Shown here piece after piece: positions 10,363 through 22,019 of a stretch of DNA of 64,000 nucleotides; within the stretch, counting starts at the first letter, position 1; each line of letters starts with the position of its first letter. Position numbers and translations under genes: made by a program. This stretch comes from Rhynchosporium graminicola. Taxonomy: Eukaryota > Ascomycota > Leotiomycetes > Helotiales > Ploettnerulaceae. A model generated the notes under the pieces. That model saw nothing but the letters and a program-made list of their open reading frames with translations, made no database searches and was not told the origin of the DNA. The stretch lies in NCBI GenBank assembly GCA_900074885.1, contig FJUW01000041.1:310001-374000 (forward strand). Reading direction: 5' to 3'.

Positions 10363-12560
10363 TTACACCTCCTCCAGCGGCGTCATCAACGGACTCTTCA
10401 ACCTCGTCGGACTTCCCGCCCTACTCCTCCTGCCTGCCCCAAGCATCTGCAAATTTGGGCCCAGGCGTTCTCGACTCTCGGTCCTGACCACCAATCCCGC
10501 TCTATCAAAAGCATTCACACTGCCCACTGGCACATGTCCCAATCCCAATCCCACGCCATCAGTCGGTGCATTCTCGAAATATGTAGCTCCACTGGAATTG
10601 TCAAAGTTAACCACGTTCATCTTCGGCGTCGCTAGACCGGACGTCCTCCCCATTTTCGACCCACCAGAACTATCTGAATGTTCGTTATCGTCGTCGGAGC
10701 TATTCACATCCCCGAGTTCAAACTCATTAGCCGCATCGCCATCTTCAAGAACACGTTCGTAATTGGATGAGGAGCGTCCCCCGAAGAGCTTACTCGAGCT
10801 GAAAAAGCCACGTCCACCTTTGCGTGGAGAGCCTGGTCTTCGACCACGCCTGAGGTGGTGAAAGCTTCTGTAGACGCGCATGCGCCTGTCGCGTTTGCGG
10901 AAGAGGAAACCAAGGAGGATAAGGACGAGCATGAAGAGGAAGAAGCCGGGTGTCGTGCGCGAATGTACCGTTTCCGAGATTTCTTCGGCGGTTTCGGTCC
11001 ATGTGTCGTCTTCGTTGACGGGCACGGGTTTGGAATTCGAGCCTGCTTCTTGGAAATCGTTGGTTTTGAGATTGGTGCCAAAACCGACTGGTCCGACGGT
11101 CGCTGCCGACGGAGGAATCTGTCCTGAGGCGTAGAGAACCATTTTTCCTAGGGTCCAACTAACTTCCATTCCGCCGATTGTGTTTACGGCTTGAAAGGGG
11201 TCCAGAAAACCCTTATCTTTTGCGTGAGCAGCAGCTACTTCTTTCGTACTGTTGTATCCAGCCCCTGTTCCTTTTTCAATTGCTACTTTTGGAATCCCAA
11301 TGCCATCATGCAGAACGTTGATTAACCATGAGGCCTTGAAGCACACTTCCTGTGCAGTTTTCGCATCTACCTTCTTGCCCCATTTTCCTACTTTGACGCC
11401 AGCCTCGATATCGTGCCATTCTTCACTGCAGAACTCCTTCACTAGAGCTTGGTATGCTGAAAAATCGTATGCCGTATCTTTATGGGCCATCTCGAAGATC
11501 TCGTGTGTGGTATGCCAGTACTCGGAAACCCCAACAAAATGATTGACATCGAAATCGATAGCCGGCACATGTTGTCCATGGAGTAAACACGGTAGGTCAG
11601 CGCAAGGGGCATCTTTATCGAGCAAAGGATAGGTCTGTCTCAAACATTCGTCGAAGCGTCCGGTGCCGACCAATATAGGATCCTTGCTCGCAGCGTCCTC
11701 GCTGACCTGACCGTGCAATGTAGTTCTTAGACCTGAAGGTAAACATGGATCGGGAAGCTCGTGTGTTGCTTTCGAATATGTCGCGTCCATCAAGGCATCC
11801 ACATAACGCTCCCGAGCTTGGTTAACTCCAAATCCTAGCCAAGTGGTTGTAAAGACCTTGTATTCGGCAGCATTTCCATTCAAGGTTCGCATTCGCAGTA
11901 ATTTGAGATCGTTCGCATGTGTCACGGCCTCGGTGGCATTCGGAGCGAATGCAATTTGTGCTGACGCACCTCCCATATCCAAGAATCCATAGGTGTGATG
12001 GCCTTTCCCATGATTGTGATTTTCCGGCGCATCAAAACCTCCTAGCAAGTAATTGGCAGCAATCCAGCCATACAAGCCCTCTGTCTCTCCTGGTATCACC
12101 TGGATGTGTAAATCGCAATCCGGTAACGAGAAATCGGTATAACTCCTCGCGTAGGCGCAGATCTCACTCAGTAGAGACTTCTGCTGTACAGGCTCTAATA
12201 ATCGTACGCCCGCAGTCGCCATCAAAAATATCGGGGTGTCCTTGACTTGATCCTCCGGAATGTAATTTAAAGCATGATCGAGTAGCTGCTTCAGATGTTC
12301 CGGACCAACATCGTGGGGTCTGTCAGCAAAGGTCGATACGCCAGGCTTGATCTTCCTCTCGGACTTCATTTTGATCTTCGGGAGACTGATCAGGTCTTTG
12401 GCATCGGCTTTCTGCAATGCTTTGGCTGCATTGAGCCATCTGTAGATATAGACTCGAGTTCCTGACGAACCCGCGTCCAGAATTACGCCCCATCGCCCTG
12501 ATCAACAAATTAGCCCGTGGAAGAGAGGCAGTAGATGCGTCGCGACATACATTTACCCAT
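10363..12560 (-). CDS. YND1: Golgi apyrase, GDA1/CD39 family (Ynd1 type)
   Basis: Two exons, complement(join(10363..12497, 12557..12560)), 712 aa. The first coding exon is only ATGG. A GTAAAT donor and a GATCAG acceptor join it to give MGRWGVILDAGSSGTR, the normal N-terminus of fungal Ynd1 proteins. The apyrase conserved regions are in order: ILDAGSSGTR (residues 7-16), MATAGVRLL (about 94), GETEGLYGWIAANY (about 138), FLDMGGASAQIAF (about 173) and GGMEVSWTLGKMV further on. One membrane span (FFLFMLVLILLGFLF, about 515-530) separates the lumenal catalytic domain from a basic, Ser/Gly-rich cytosolic tail. Such enzymes hydrolyse nucleoside di- and triphosphates in the Golgi lumen, which supports sugar-nucleotide exchange for glycosylation. 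Confidence 0.93.
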
Positions 12561-12918
12561 GAGGATGGATGGAGAGATGTGTGTTTTCGAGGGAATTATA
12601 GAGTGTGCGATGTGACGAAACCTGTCGATTGAGGTATTCGAGAATATATTGAGATGGTGGTTAATCACGAAGGCATTGATCGTGGTCGCAGGGGGCAACA
12701 GAGGTCACTCCAGAAGGTGAAAGGAAACGAATGTGGGCGTCTAAGACGAGTCGATAAACAATGGATCTATCGATCAACTCTCAAGGCTTGTCGAATTGTA
12801 TCTTTCGAAGACGAATGGTTTTTCGAGTGAACGAACGTGGGTTGAGGGAAAACAGAAGCGCTGGTCGGACGAGGGAAGTGATGTGAGGTTGAGTGAGGTA
12901 AGACCCCAGGCAAGGTAC

Positions 12919-12949
12919 GGCAGGCAGGCAGGGCAGGGCAGGGCAGGGG
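12919..12949. repeat. GGCA/GGGCA microsatellite
   Basis: Tandem GGCA units passing into GGGCA units, 31 bp. Probably the result of replication slippage in the apyrase upstream region. Confidence 0.8.
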
Positions 12950-13475
12950 TGTTTAGATAACAACGGAGGTAGTCCCAATCTGGTCATAGGGCCACCACGC
13001 CTTAGTGTCGGGCCGGGGAGGCCTTGGAGTGGCCGAGACAAATGGCATGAAATGAAATGCTGGACGCCAGACAAGTGGCCAGATTTGTGAAGCGGTGGAG
13101 AATTCCAGAATTCATTTCTTTCCAGGGCGTGCCGCGTGATTGGACGGGACGAGAACGTTAGGATTGGGATTGACCTTGATACTAGTACTAACCTGAAGTA
13201 CTTATACTTAGAATGTATACCAAGTAAGTAAGCACTTCGAAGTAAGTAGGTGTGGTTGGTTGGTTGCTATTTTGGGCCCAAGCGGACGGGCGGGCGAGGT
13301 CGCGGCTGAATCATCGTGGGATTACGCAGCCTGGCAGCGAGCGAAGCTTCAACTGGTGACCAGTCCACGTCCAGTCAGAATCCAAATCCTGCTGCTCCAC
13401 GACTTCGGTCGCTTACCTGAGATCACGAAATCCGCAACTGGACCCTCGTGTTGGGTACCATGATAGGGGCGTGAG

Positions 13476-13502
13476 GCTCCTCTCCTCTCCTCTCCTCTCC
13501 TC
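13476..13502. repeat. CCTCT microsatellite
   Basis: About five tandem copies of TCTCC/CCTCT, uninterrupted, in the gene-free interval. Confidence 0.85.
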
Positions 13503-13577
13503 GGTACTGTATCACTAGCTATCCAGATCCATCATGGGCATGATGAAGATGAAGCACCACACGTTTAGCTGCATGTA

Positions 13578-13620
13578 GTCTGGTCTGGTCTGGTCTGGCC
13601 TCGCCTGGCCTGGCCTGGCC
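13578..13620. repeat. TCTGG/CCTGG pentanucleotide repeat
   Basis: Four TCTGG units followed by CCTCG and several CCTGG units. The second block differs from the first by transitions only. Confidence 0.8.
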
Positions 13621-15019
13621 TCCGAGACGACGATGATTAGGAAACCTGTAACCCGTATTGGTAGGGAGTACCTAGATAGGTATGGTGTGATTTTCATATA
13701 TTTTGTACTCACAATAGAGTGCCACAGATCTACCCAGTACAAACACTCGATCGTTTTCATCCATGATATTGGACTTACCTTGCTTATTGAACGAACGGGT
13801 CTCTCCATAAAGCGCATCCCTCTTATCTTCAAACACTGAGTGTCAAATACTTATACCTACGTACAGTAGGTACGGATTCCGTCCCTTAGCATAACCGGCC
13901 CTTCTTACCTTACCTCGGCCATGCAGCTAGACAGGTACCTGGCTTTTCCCTGCATCCCGAATCCGGGATAACAGCATCCTGTCACAGCTGCGATCATAAG
14001 CACGATATTACTCGAATGCTTCTACGAATGTGAAAATGCCACTTGTTGCGCATTTCTTCCCGAAAGAAAATTTAAACATTTACGAACGTAGGAACAAACC
14101 ACTACAATAACGCACAGATTGACCTCAATCAATGATCTCCCTACCCAACCGTCATGTTCAGGTCAGATGAACCATTGCGTATGCTACGTTTCGCACCGTG
14201 TCTCGTGACGACGACTCAGGAAGCGATTCACAACTTCGATACTTCCACCCATGGATAGCCCCTTCTGCCCTTCCACTAACTACTACAGCAGCCCCGAGCC
14301 GCCAAGTCTTGGACTATGAGGTTCCAGAAAGATCGGTCTGCAGATTCCAATCAAGCTGAAATGATCTTTACTCATTCATGGTCGCCAGAAAAACGTCGGA
14401 TTAAGCAAGGTGAGGAGCTTCCAATGTTTCTGTCTCTCCTAGGATATGATTCAAATTAATTGAGCTGTCCCACATCTAACACCACCCCGCCCATCATCCC
14501 TTCTTCGGTCGTGGCATCTAGATAGCGTTGTGTCAAATAAACCCTTTGGCTTGATTTTGGACGAAGTCAAAACAGACAATGACATCACTGAAACCGATTG
14601 CACTTTACACTTTCTGTGACTCCCCGCAGAACAGCTGCCTTCCTATTCTGGACACGTATCAGAACTCCCTCCAGGTCCCCCCAGGAAATTTACTGGGAAA
14701 TCCACGCGTATCTTTTTTTCTTGTACTTACTGTGGACCAGCGACCGAAGTAGAATGGAGATGAAGTTTTAAAAAGCCAACCTGGTGTCAAAGCATTTGGA
14801 CGGTATTCCGACCTGGAATTGTTTCTCTGGGATGATGATTTCATGTGGCGTTCAATATCTACGTTAGGCATTGAATATCCAAGAGATTTCCAAATCCCAC
14901 CTAGATATTTCTTGATTGAATAGAACTTGCTCTTGAACTGTTTCTATTTGATACCCTACGTATTCCGTGCGGTATTTTTAGCCCAGTCTAACCTACCTGG
15001 TATTCCCGGGCTTGTAAGC

Positions 15020-15916
15020 GAATAAAGTAAACATCCGCTAGGGGAAAGACGAACTCTCACCTCCGCGTGGTTCCTAAGTGGTAATATCTACTATGATTTA
15101 ATTCTAGGTAGGTAGCAAACGAGAGCTCTCGCATTCGAGGTAGCCATAGGAGGATTCGAGGCCTTAGTAACGAAATTTTTTTACGATAACCTTATACGTA
15201 CGATTTCGACCTGCGTTCTCGATATTATACTACCTTCGGGAGATAGATCCCTCTCGATATCGTGCCTCTATTACGAATCGATCGAATACTTCTCTTCTAT
15301 CGGTACACTCGCTCCTTATCCCTTTTTAATAATACCGATATTTTTCGACTATCTTATTCCACCGGCCGCCCCCCGAAGGTACGATCGTTCTATTAGCGAG
15401 CGCTAATTACCGCGCGCTTTGAGGTACGAAGAGAGAGGACTCTTTACGAGGTTTATAAGTCGCCCTATTCGGGTAGTAGATAGGCCTTCGGGCATAAGGC
15501 AACTTAGGTATATACAGAGGCATAGGAGGCGCGCAGAGGAATAGGGGTTCAAATATACCTCGTTAGAATAGTATACTCCCCTCTTCTAAGTAGGTAGCGA
15601 CTTTATATTACCTAGCGGAGCCTACGTTCGAAGTCGCTATTTAGATACCTCGTCACGACTAGTTAAGGGGAGTGATACGCAATCTTAGGGTTTCGGAGGA
15701 GTGCCCCGGCTCGCTCTCTTAAGAGTAGTTCCTTTTTAAAGAGGGATTATAAGCCCGGATGCTTAAGGAAGCCTCGAGGAGGCAGGTTTATATAGCCCTA
15801 GGTTTCGACTAGTTATATATATATATATATTACTTGAGGAGGGTTTCCCCCGCTTAGTATACCCCTCACGTAGTAAAAAATAAAAACAACAATCAGCCGG
15901 AATAAAGTAAACATCC
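15020..15916. mobile_element. 863-bp AT-rich insertion flanked by 17-bp direct repeats
   Basis: The word GAATAAAGTAAACATCC occurs at 15020-15036 and again, exactly, at 15900-15916. The 863 bp between them are compositionally unlike the flanks. They are rich in TA and TCG words, stop-rich in every frame, and depleted in CA, as in the RIP-mutated block at 52.5-64 kb. Just inside the right repeat is an A-rich tract (near 15871-15890). A 17-bp target duplication with an A-rich 3' end would fit a 5'-truncated LINE-type insertion. No coding motif survives to confirm this. The minus-strand frame from 15972 (MEAGRWILILMGIHVVVVLD) is interrupted by this insertion at its LDVYFI codons. Confidence 0.6.
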
Positions 15917-16336
15917 AGCACAACAACGACATGAATCCCCATAAGAATCAAAATCCACCGCCCAGCCTCCACGTATCTAATTTAAATTTAGTGCTACTGT
16001 CTGGTTATGACACTGTTTATCATTCATCTTACTCCAGAGTCCGTAGATTGAAAAGGTGAGAAACAACCACTTTCTATCCTCATCCTCAGATACATTGAAG
16101 CGCAAGTGTTATCATCCCTAATCCCATAATTTCACCAGAGACTGAAAGTCACCTGAAGTATCATAGCCTAATAGACACTGGAAAACACATATATAAACAG
16201 CAAGCAAAACAAAGGCAGAGAATTTATTGCGCCAGAAGCTCGTGACAGCCAGAAACGCAGCTGTGCACGAAAAGTGAATATTATTCCCTAACCCCCTTAA
16301 AGCAGCCTAGCGCCATCCCGGATACTTCCCTAACGA
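15917..16336. other. Non-coding DNA, nothing recognised
   Basis: About 420 bp between the insertion and the first degenerate unit of the repeat array. Normal base composition and no feature seen. Confidence 0.4.
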
Positions 16337-19300
16337 TTTTTGTGCACGTCGTACCCTCGCGTCATTTTTCTCGCGCGAGAGGTCTGAATAGCTTCATTTT
16401 TCTTGTGGAGCGGCCGTGAAGTCGCTTGATGGGTAATGCTTTCATCATAACGCGACGGTCAACTGCTCGAGAGTCCCTGTTGCATGTAGTTCTCATGATC
16501 CGGCTAGTTAGCGCGGAAGTGATGAATAGCTCTTTTCATGTTTACAATAGATAGGAGGTAGATTACCTGTAAAGTTACTTGATAAATAACACAATTTATC
16601 ACAACGCGATATGTGATTTAGAGCTTTCTCATCATATATCCTATTGTACGTCACATTCTCGCTATATTCCATCCGCGTGAACATTCTGCACAAGTCTATC
16701 CTTGACAGAAGAGGAATGATCGTAAAATCACTTGACGAAACAACATTTTCGAGACAATGCTACATACGGCTATCCAAGATTTCCCCGCAACACATCATGT
16801 TATACGTTCTATTTACGCGTTTCAGTTATGGTTTGGCTACGACAGAAGTCGTGATAGCTTTAACTGTTTAGCTCGCGAGATGTAGAAAAGTCATAAACTA
16901 GCAGGTCAGACGAGATAAAGCAATACTTGAACGCCATATCGTCAAATGCAGACTATCGCAAGACCCTACTCTATCTATCAATATGTATCTCTATAATATG
17001 TATGGAGATGAGATAACAGACACGATACAGCTATCATATCATACTATCATCTACAGGGCAGCCACTCGGGCTACTTGATAAGCTTGGGCAAAAGGGAAAA
17101 AATATCTTCACTTCTACCTAAATCAGCCTAGAGCCCTCTTGAAGCTCTTCGTTGCACATCGCAGTTATATCACGTACTGATCTGAAAACCGCTTGAGGAG
17201 ATGACATAATCTGCTAACGCAATCTTCTCACTGCGCGACTTTCTCACCTCGCAACTTTCTCCTCACGCAACTCTCATATTTCCGACACCTCAGTATGACG
17301 ATAAGCGAACGAGATGTTGGATGTGGTAATGACGCTTTAATATATCCACGTCATGGTTCGGAATACCTTGAAGTTTCTGCTCGTAATGAAGGCGACCGGT
17401 GAGTAAAAATGCTGCTGTGATTCAAAGATGCACGTGCAATACTAGCTTTCGTACGAGACAATATCACGCGTAATCGTTTCTGCCCTCTTTTTAAGAAAGC
17501 GTAGTGCTATTGCGTAAAATATCTCAAAGGTTTTGTTGCATATCGTAGTTTCGCTTGAATTATTGCTAACGCGGGCATAGCTTCATGTTTGTTTACTTGC
17601 CAAAGACGTGGACATATAGGTAAGAAGGCAGCTAAACAAGACTACGCGATCAATATAACACACCTGACTTATAAAGCGACTCACTGATAGCCTTCGTTAT
17701 AGTATACATGACGAGGGAATACTGCTGTGAAATATGTGATGTGATAATGCTCACCGGGTGTCGGGAACTCGTATGAAATCGGGTTTGTTGCACATCGCAT
17801 TTCGCTTGAATTATTGCTAGCGCGCGATATAGCTCCATATTTGTTTACTCGCCAACGTAGACGTGAGAAGACTGGGTAAACAAGAAGACCACGCGATCAA
17901 TATAATACAACTGAGATAAAGCGCGAAGTATCGCTAATTGGGTTTCATAAATTCATTTTGCGGTGTAAGGTAATGGTGCTATGATATAATAATGCTCGTC
18001 AAGTGCTGGAAATCATATGGAAGGTAGCTCTTTCTGCCCTTTCCCCCGAACGGTCAAGCGCTGATTTCAAAGCTCCTAAATGCTTTTGTTGCATGTCGTA
18101 CTTTCGCTTGAATTATTGCTAGCGCGAGATATAGCTCCATGTTTGTTAACTCGCGAGCATGAACATGAGAAAGCCGATGAACAGGACCACGCGGATTGAC
18201 ATGACACAACTGAGATGAGGGAATAATGCGATCATATGATGATTCTTATAGAGTGCCGGCATCCGTTTATGGTAGAAGAGACTATATCTGCCCTTCTCTC
18301 GGAACCGTCTAGCGCTCTTGCGAAGCGTCCTAGAGATTTTGTTGCACGTCGTAGATTCGCTTGAATTATTACTAGCGTGAAAGCTCTTCTTAGCGTCATG
18401 TTTTTCGCTTGAATGTAAACAGATAAAAGTCAGCAGTATCGAGACAACTGACATATAACGCGAAGCGCCGATAGCCTTTCTTAAGGTCTCTCATGTGAGG
18501 TAATACTACTACGACATGAGAGAGTTCCGGCATTCGTGAGGAAGGCGACTACCCACAGCTGTCCTACTCTTTAAACCAGCGCTAGCTTATGGAGCATCCA
18601 TATGGTTTTGTTGCACGTCGCAGTTTCGATTGAATTAATGCTAGCGTCAAAATGTCTCTCTAGCGTCATGTTTTCGCCTGCGAATGTAAACAAGCAAAGG
18701 AAAGTCGGCAGAACAGGTTCACGGGATTAGTGTAGCACAACATCGAAGACAACTCGTACTTGACGCGAAGCGACCATCTAGTTGAAGGCTTGGATATGGC
18801 ACTTCTGATAAGGAGTAATGGTATAATGTTATAATTCCTACTGATGGCACTCGTTTGTAATGGCTAAGATGACGATGATGATGATCGTAGTTACTTGCGT
18901 CTAATGTATGTATATTACAGGTAGTTACACACTTCTGAGCCTCTCAAGGAGCACGGATATACATATATCTGCAGGCTCTTATATATAATGCCGTACCTTG
19001 ACCTAAAGGAGAAACACGGTGGCCACAAATACGCATGAAAGCTACAGAGCGTATCAGGCGGGGCTAGGCGTAGAGGTTCCTGCACATGTGGGTATCGAAA
19101 CTGCTTCGAAAGGTATACGAGGGATCTGTACAACTGCGGTTTCAAAGACCTGGGACTTGAATCGCGAGAGAACTTTCCTATGTGGTTTAGTATTAATCGA
19201 CCCGATGCACTTTGTATATGATTCCCTTACTTAGTGCATCCTCATACCCCCTAAGACTTTTAAGGTCGATATAGCTTTCAGTTCATCACCGCCGGGACGA

Positions 19301-19710
19301 ATAACTACTATCATCATCATCATCATCCTCAGCCGGCGGAGGTAGTTGCGCCAGAATGAGTAAACCAGAGCGAGGTCCCGCTACAGCTAGCTAGAGACTA
19401 CCTGATAAATAAAAGAAAGAAAGCAGCTGAGAGGAAGAAGTATACCAAAGGTGAAACCTCACCCAGGACGGAGTAGCGCGCTCTTCAAATCTAAGAGACT
19501 TTTGTTGCACGTCGTACTTTCGCTCGAATTATTGCTAGCGTGAAAATCTTGCTAGCTTCATTCTTTTTCGCCTACGAGCTTAGAGTAAACAAATGTGCTC
19601 TTCGTAAACTAAGAGACTTTTGTTGCATGTCGCACTTTCGCTTGATTATTGCTAGCGTGATAAGTTCTATTAGCTTTGTTATTTTCGCTTGCGAGCTGAA
19701 GGTAAACAAT
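16337..19710 (+). repeat. Diverged array of about 250-300-bp repeats with conserved core
   Basis: A core close to TTTTGTTGCACGTCG followed by TTTCGCTTGAATTATTGC and TAGCG recurs in the same orientation. Clear copies start near 17531, 17783, 18084, 18337, 18605, 19500 and 19618. Weaker copies are near 16337, 16477, 16641 and 17147. Spacing of the five central clear copies is about 252, 301, 253 and 268 bp. Conservation extends outside the core: upstream there is a CTGCCCTTT...AGCGCT...GCGAAG block, downstream a TAGCTCCATGTTTGTTTACTCGC or GCGAATGTAAAC block, then a GCGATCAATATAACACAACTGAG block. All copies differ by scattered substitutions and small indels. No frame is conserved, so it is non-coding and satellite-like. 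Function unknown. Confidence 0.75.
18869..19332. repeat. Inverted GATGAT/ATCATC microsatellites flanking 430 bp
   Basis: GATGATGATGATCGTAGTTAC near 18871-18891 is matched in inverted orientation by TAACTACTATCATCATCATC near 19302-19322. The enclosed stretch lies in the only large gap (about 890 bp) between clear copies of the array core, so it may be an inserted element that displaced array units. No transposase or tail was found. Confidence 0.4.
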
Positions 19711-20145
19711 ATAAATGAGACAATTCCACTATCACAACAATCAAACGTGACGGCCAAGGGTTGTATCACATCTTGGTCTGCTGCACTGCACCTGTCGTAT
19801 CTATTCTGAAGTTCAAAGGCACTATTGCAATATTGTGACCCTTGTGCATATTTTGAGTGGTGCTTACTGGAAATAGGGCATTTTTGCAAGCTACATCGTC
19901 TTTTAATTCCGTCTTTTCTTGTGCTACATTCATTGATGGTGTGGAAGGATTTCTCTCTGGTAGGAGTCAGGTTATAGTAAGACAATATCGTAGATCACTT
20001 AGCTCTATTATTTTTGGGCTTCTGTAGATGTAATTCGTCAAAAGGCGTAGTATACGTCATATTATTGATCTACTCCCTTAGAGTTTCGTGAAATTCGCTC
20101 AGCTAACTCTTCCGACTCCCTCCACTGCTAGATACATGCATATTC
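19711..20145. other. Intergenic, nothing recognised
   Basis: About 430 bp between the last array unit and the 3' end of the Myb-like gene. The open stretch on the minus strand at 19572-19985 overlaps array units and has no similarity. Confidence 0.4.
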
Positions 20146-21551
20146 TCAAAGAGGCTTCCTTGGACCCTCGTTTCCAACTCCAAAACTCCCATTCGACTCC
20201 ATAACATGTCTTTGTTGTTTCTCTTGGTCCTGTCGCTCCCTCTGCTCCCTAAATTGCTCTTCATGCTGCAGCTGCCCTTGAGACCGAGCGTACATCTCCA
20301 ATCTTGGTCCCGGACTCGAATTACTCATCTGATCCTCAAAGTCCCTACCATCAACCCAACCCGCATACGGACTCACATACCTACCTCGTCCAATTTGGCT
20401 CCTACAAAACACGCCTCTGCTTTGATCTCTAAATCTAGCAAATCCCTGACCATCGTACTTCCCAGTACCATTGCCTCGACCGATTGCACGTGTTGTGAAA
20501 CCTAGTGGTACGTATCTTGGGTACTGCATACCAATCGGATGTTCGCTTCCATTCCCATCCCCATTTTCATTTCCTTCTCCAGTCTCCCCCAACGAATTGT
20601 CCCCCAAAAACCCATTCCGCTCACTCGCATACGTGCTGTGCACCGGAAAGTTTCCAAGGATCGAATTTGCTTCCACCGATTCATGTTTGAGCCCATCACT
20701 CACCACATCATCCGAATTCATCGGACTCGACGCCTGGCGCGAGCCCAAATCCATATCCAAATCCAGATCCCGCCGTTTACACAATTTAGCAAGCGGCAGC
20801 TCCTCCTCAGAGTCCTCTACACTGTCCCCCTCGCTCTCGGTGTCGAACCCAGTTCCGTAAGCGCTGAGGTTCTCGATCTTGATTTTCCTTTCGTTTTCAT
20901 TTTCGTTTCGGGGCTCGATTTTTGCTTTCATGGAAATTGTGCGTATCTTCGTATCGATGTTCATGCCTTCAAGTCTCGTCGAGACGCTTGGTGATGGGCT
21001 CGCTTGTTCCATATTCCTCTCGACCTTAGCCCCATCGTTCCTCCCAACTGGTCTCCTATTCATCCGCACATTCACACTGTCCTCCTCCATCTCGGCTCTC
21101 GTCCTTCGTTTCCGCTTCACTGCTTGGCCATGGCTTGCAGTTCCATTTTTTACAGGGGCCAATGATGATGATGAAGATGCAGCGGCAGGTGGAGGAGAAG
21201 AGAAAGATGAGGCGGTTCTAGGACCATGGGTGGTATTCAGAGCTCCGGACTCGATTTGCTTTTTTAGACGGGTGTAGCGCATGCGTGCTGCGGGGGGTTT
21301 GAGGGATGTTGCGAGGCCGACGGCGTTGAAATCGATCTAGGGTTTGGTTGATTGTTAGTGAAGATTGATCAAGCATGCGGTGTTCACGGGCGGAGGGGAG
21401 AGTGAGGAATGGAAAAGAAAGAGGAAGGAGAGAGGACGAGGATTGGGAGGTATGGTAGTGTGAATGAAGTACTCACGGCTTTGAGATCGGATTTCTGTAG
21501 GCAGATATAGAGAAACCAGAGGTTCTCGTCGAGCTGGATTTTGGAAGGCAT
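20146..21551 (-). CDS. Fungal Myb-like (SANT-type) DNA-binding protein
   Basis: Two exons, complement(join(20146..21336, 21477..21551)), 421 aa. GTGAGT donor and CTAG acceptor, phase 0. The joined N-terminus reads MPSKIQLDENLWFLYICLQ, then KSDLKAIDFNAVG and LKPPAARMRYTRLKKQIESG. This is the short helical fungal Myb-like domain found at the start of many ascomycete proteins (residues 1-58). The rest is low complexity: a Ser/Ala-rich block, basic patches such as VKRKRRTRAE, acidic DTESEGDSVEDSEEE, Gly-rich GETGEGNENGDGNG, and a Gln/Arg/Glu-rich end. It is probably a nuclear regulator; targets are unknown. The tail beyond the domain is not expected to be conserved. Confidence 0.85.
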
Positions 21552-22019
21552 TATGTTGTAGATTGGGCGAGGCGGATGTAGGAATCCGTGGTTTGTCCAG
21601 GTATTCTAGTGTTCAGGTGCAGCATGGAAAATGGAGAGAATGGAGGAAAAATGGAAAACGAGAGGAACCATGAGGTAGAAGGAAGCTAGAAGATACGCAA
21701 CTAATAGGCATGCGTTCTTTGGCACTGGCCAAAGAGTAGAGAATAGGATGGAACATGAAATGACTGAAATTTATTGGCAAAAGGGAGTGCCTGATAGAAC
21801 AATATGGAGGAATATATGACATCGTATCGTGGTATCTCTTCCAGCTGAAACACATAACTCAATAAAGCTTGATATGAACAAACTACCATGCTTTACAATG
21901 CCAAACCACTCCGCATTCATGCCATCATTACGCTAACATCGGACCAACAATCACCTAAGTCATGTACTGTTTTCCTCCAGAAACGCCGCGCCCAATGAAT
22001 ATGCAGAAACCCTCCAATT
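21552..22019. other. Intergenic, Myb-like promoter and MTR3 3' end
   Basis: 468 bp between two genes on the same strand. Nothing was recognised beyond the presumed promoter of the Myb-like gene. Confidence 0.4.

Larger units (their letters stand above)
12561..15019. other. Long intergenic region with microsatellites
   Basis: About 2.4 kb upstream of the apyrase gene with no supported gene. It contains simple repeats, listed separately, and several short inverted words such as TACCTACGTACAGTAGGTA near 13855. The small open frames here (for example 12781-13074 minus and 14659-14871 minus) have no recognisable similarity. Confidence 0.45.

Noticed and set aside
10704..11158. Overlapping frames on both strands in the apyrase 3' part
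   Set aside because: Shadows of the apyrase frame, which has domains and a consistent tail.
16337..19710. CRISPR-like or tRNA-like array
   Set aside because: Units are 250-300 bp, diverged and in a fungal nuclear context. No short identical repeats with spacers and no tRNA fold were seen.
20471..21277. Long plus-strand frames opposite the Myb-like gene
   Set aside because: Open only because the real protein is low-complexity; no similarity in the plus-strand translation.
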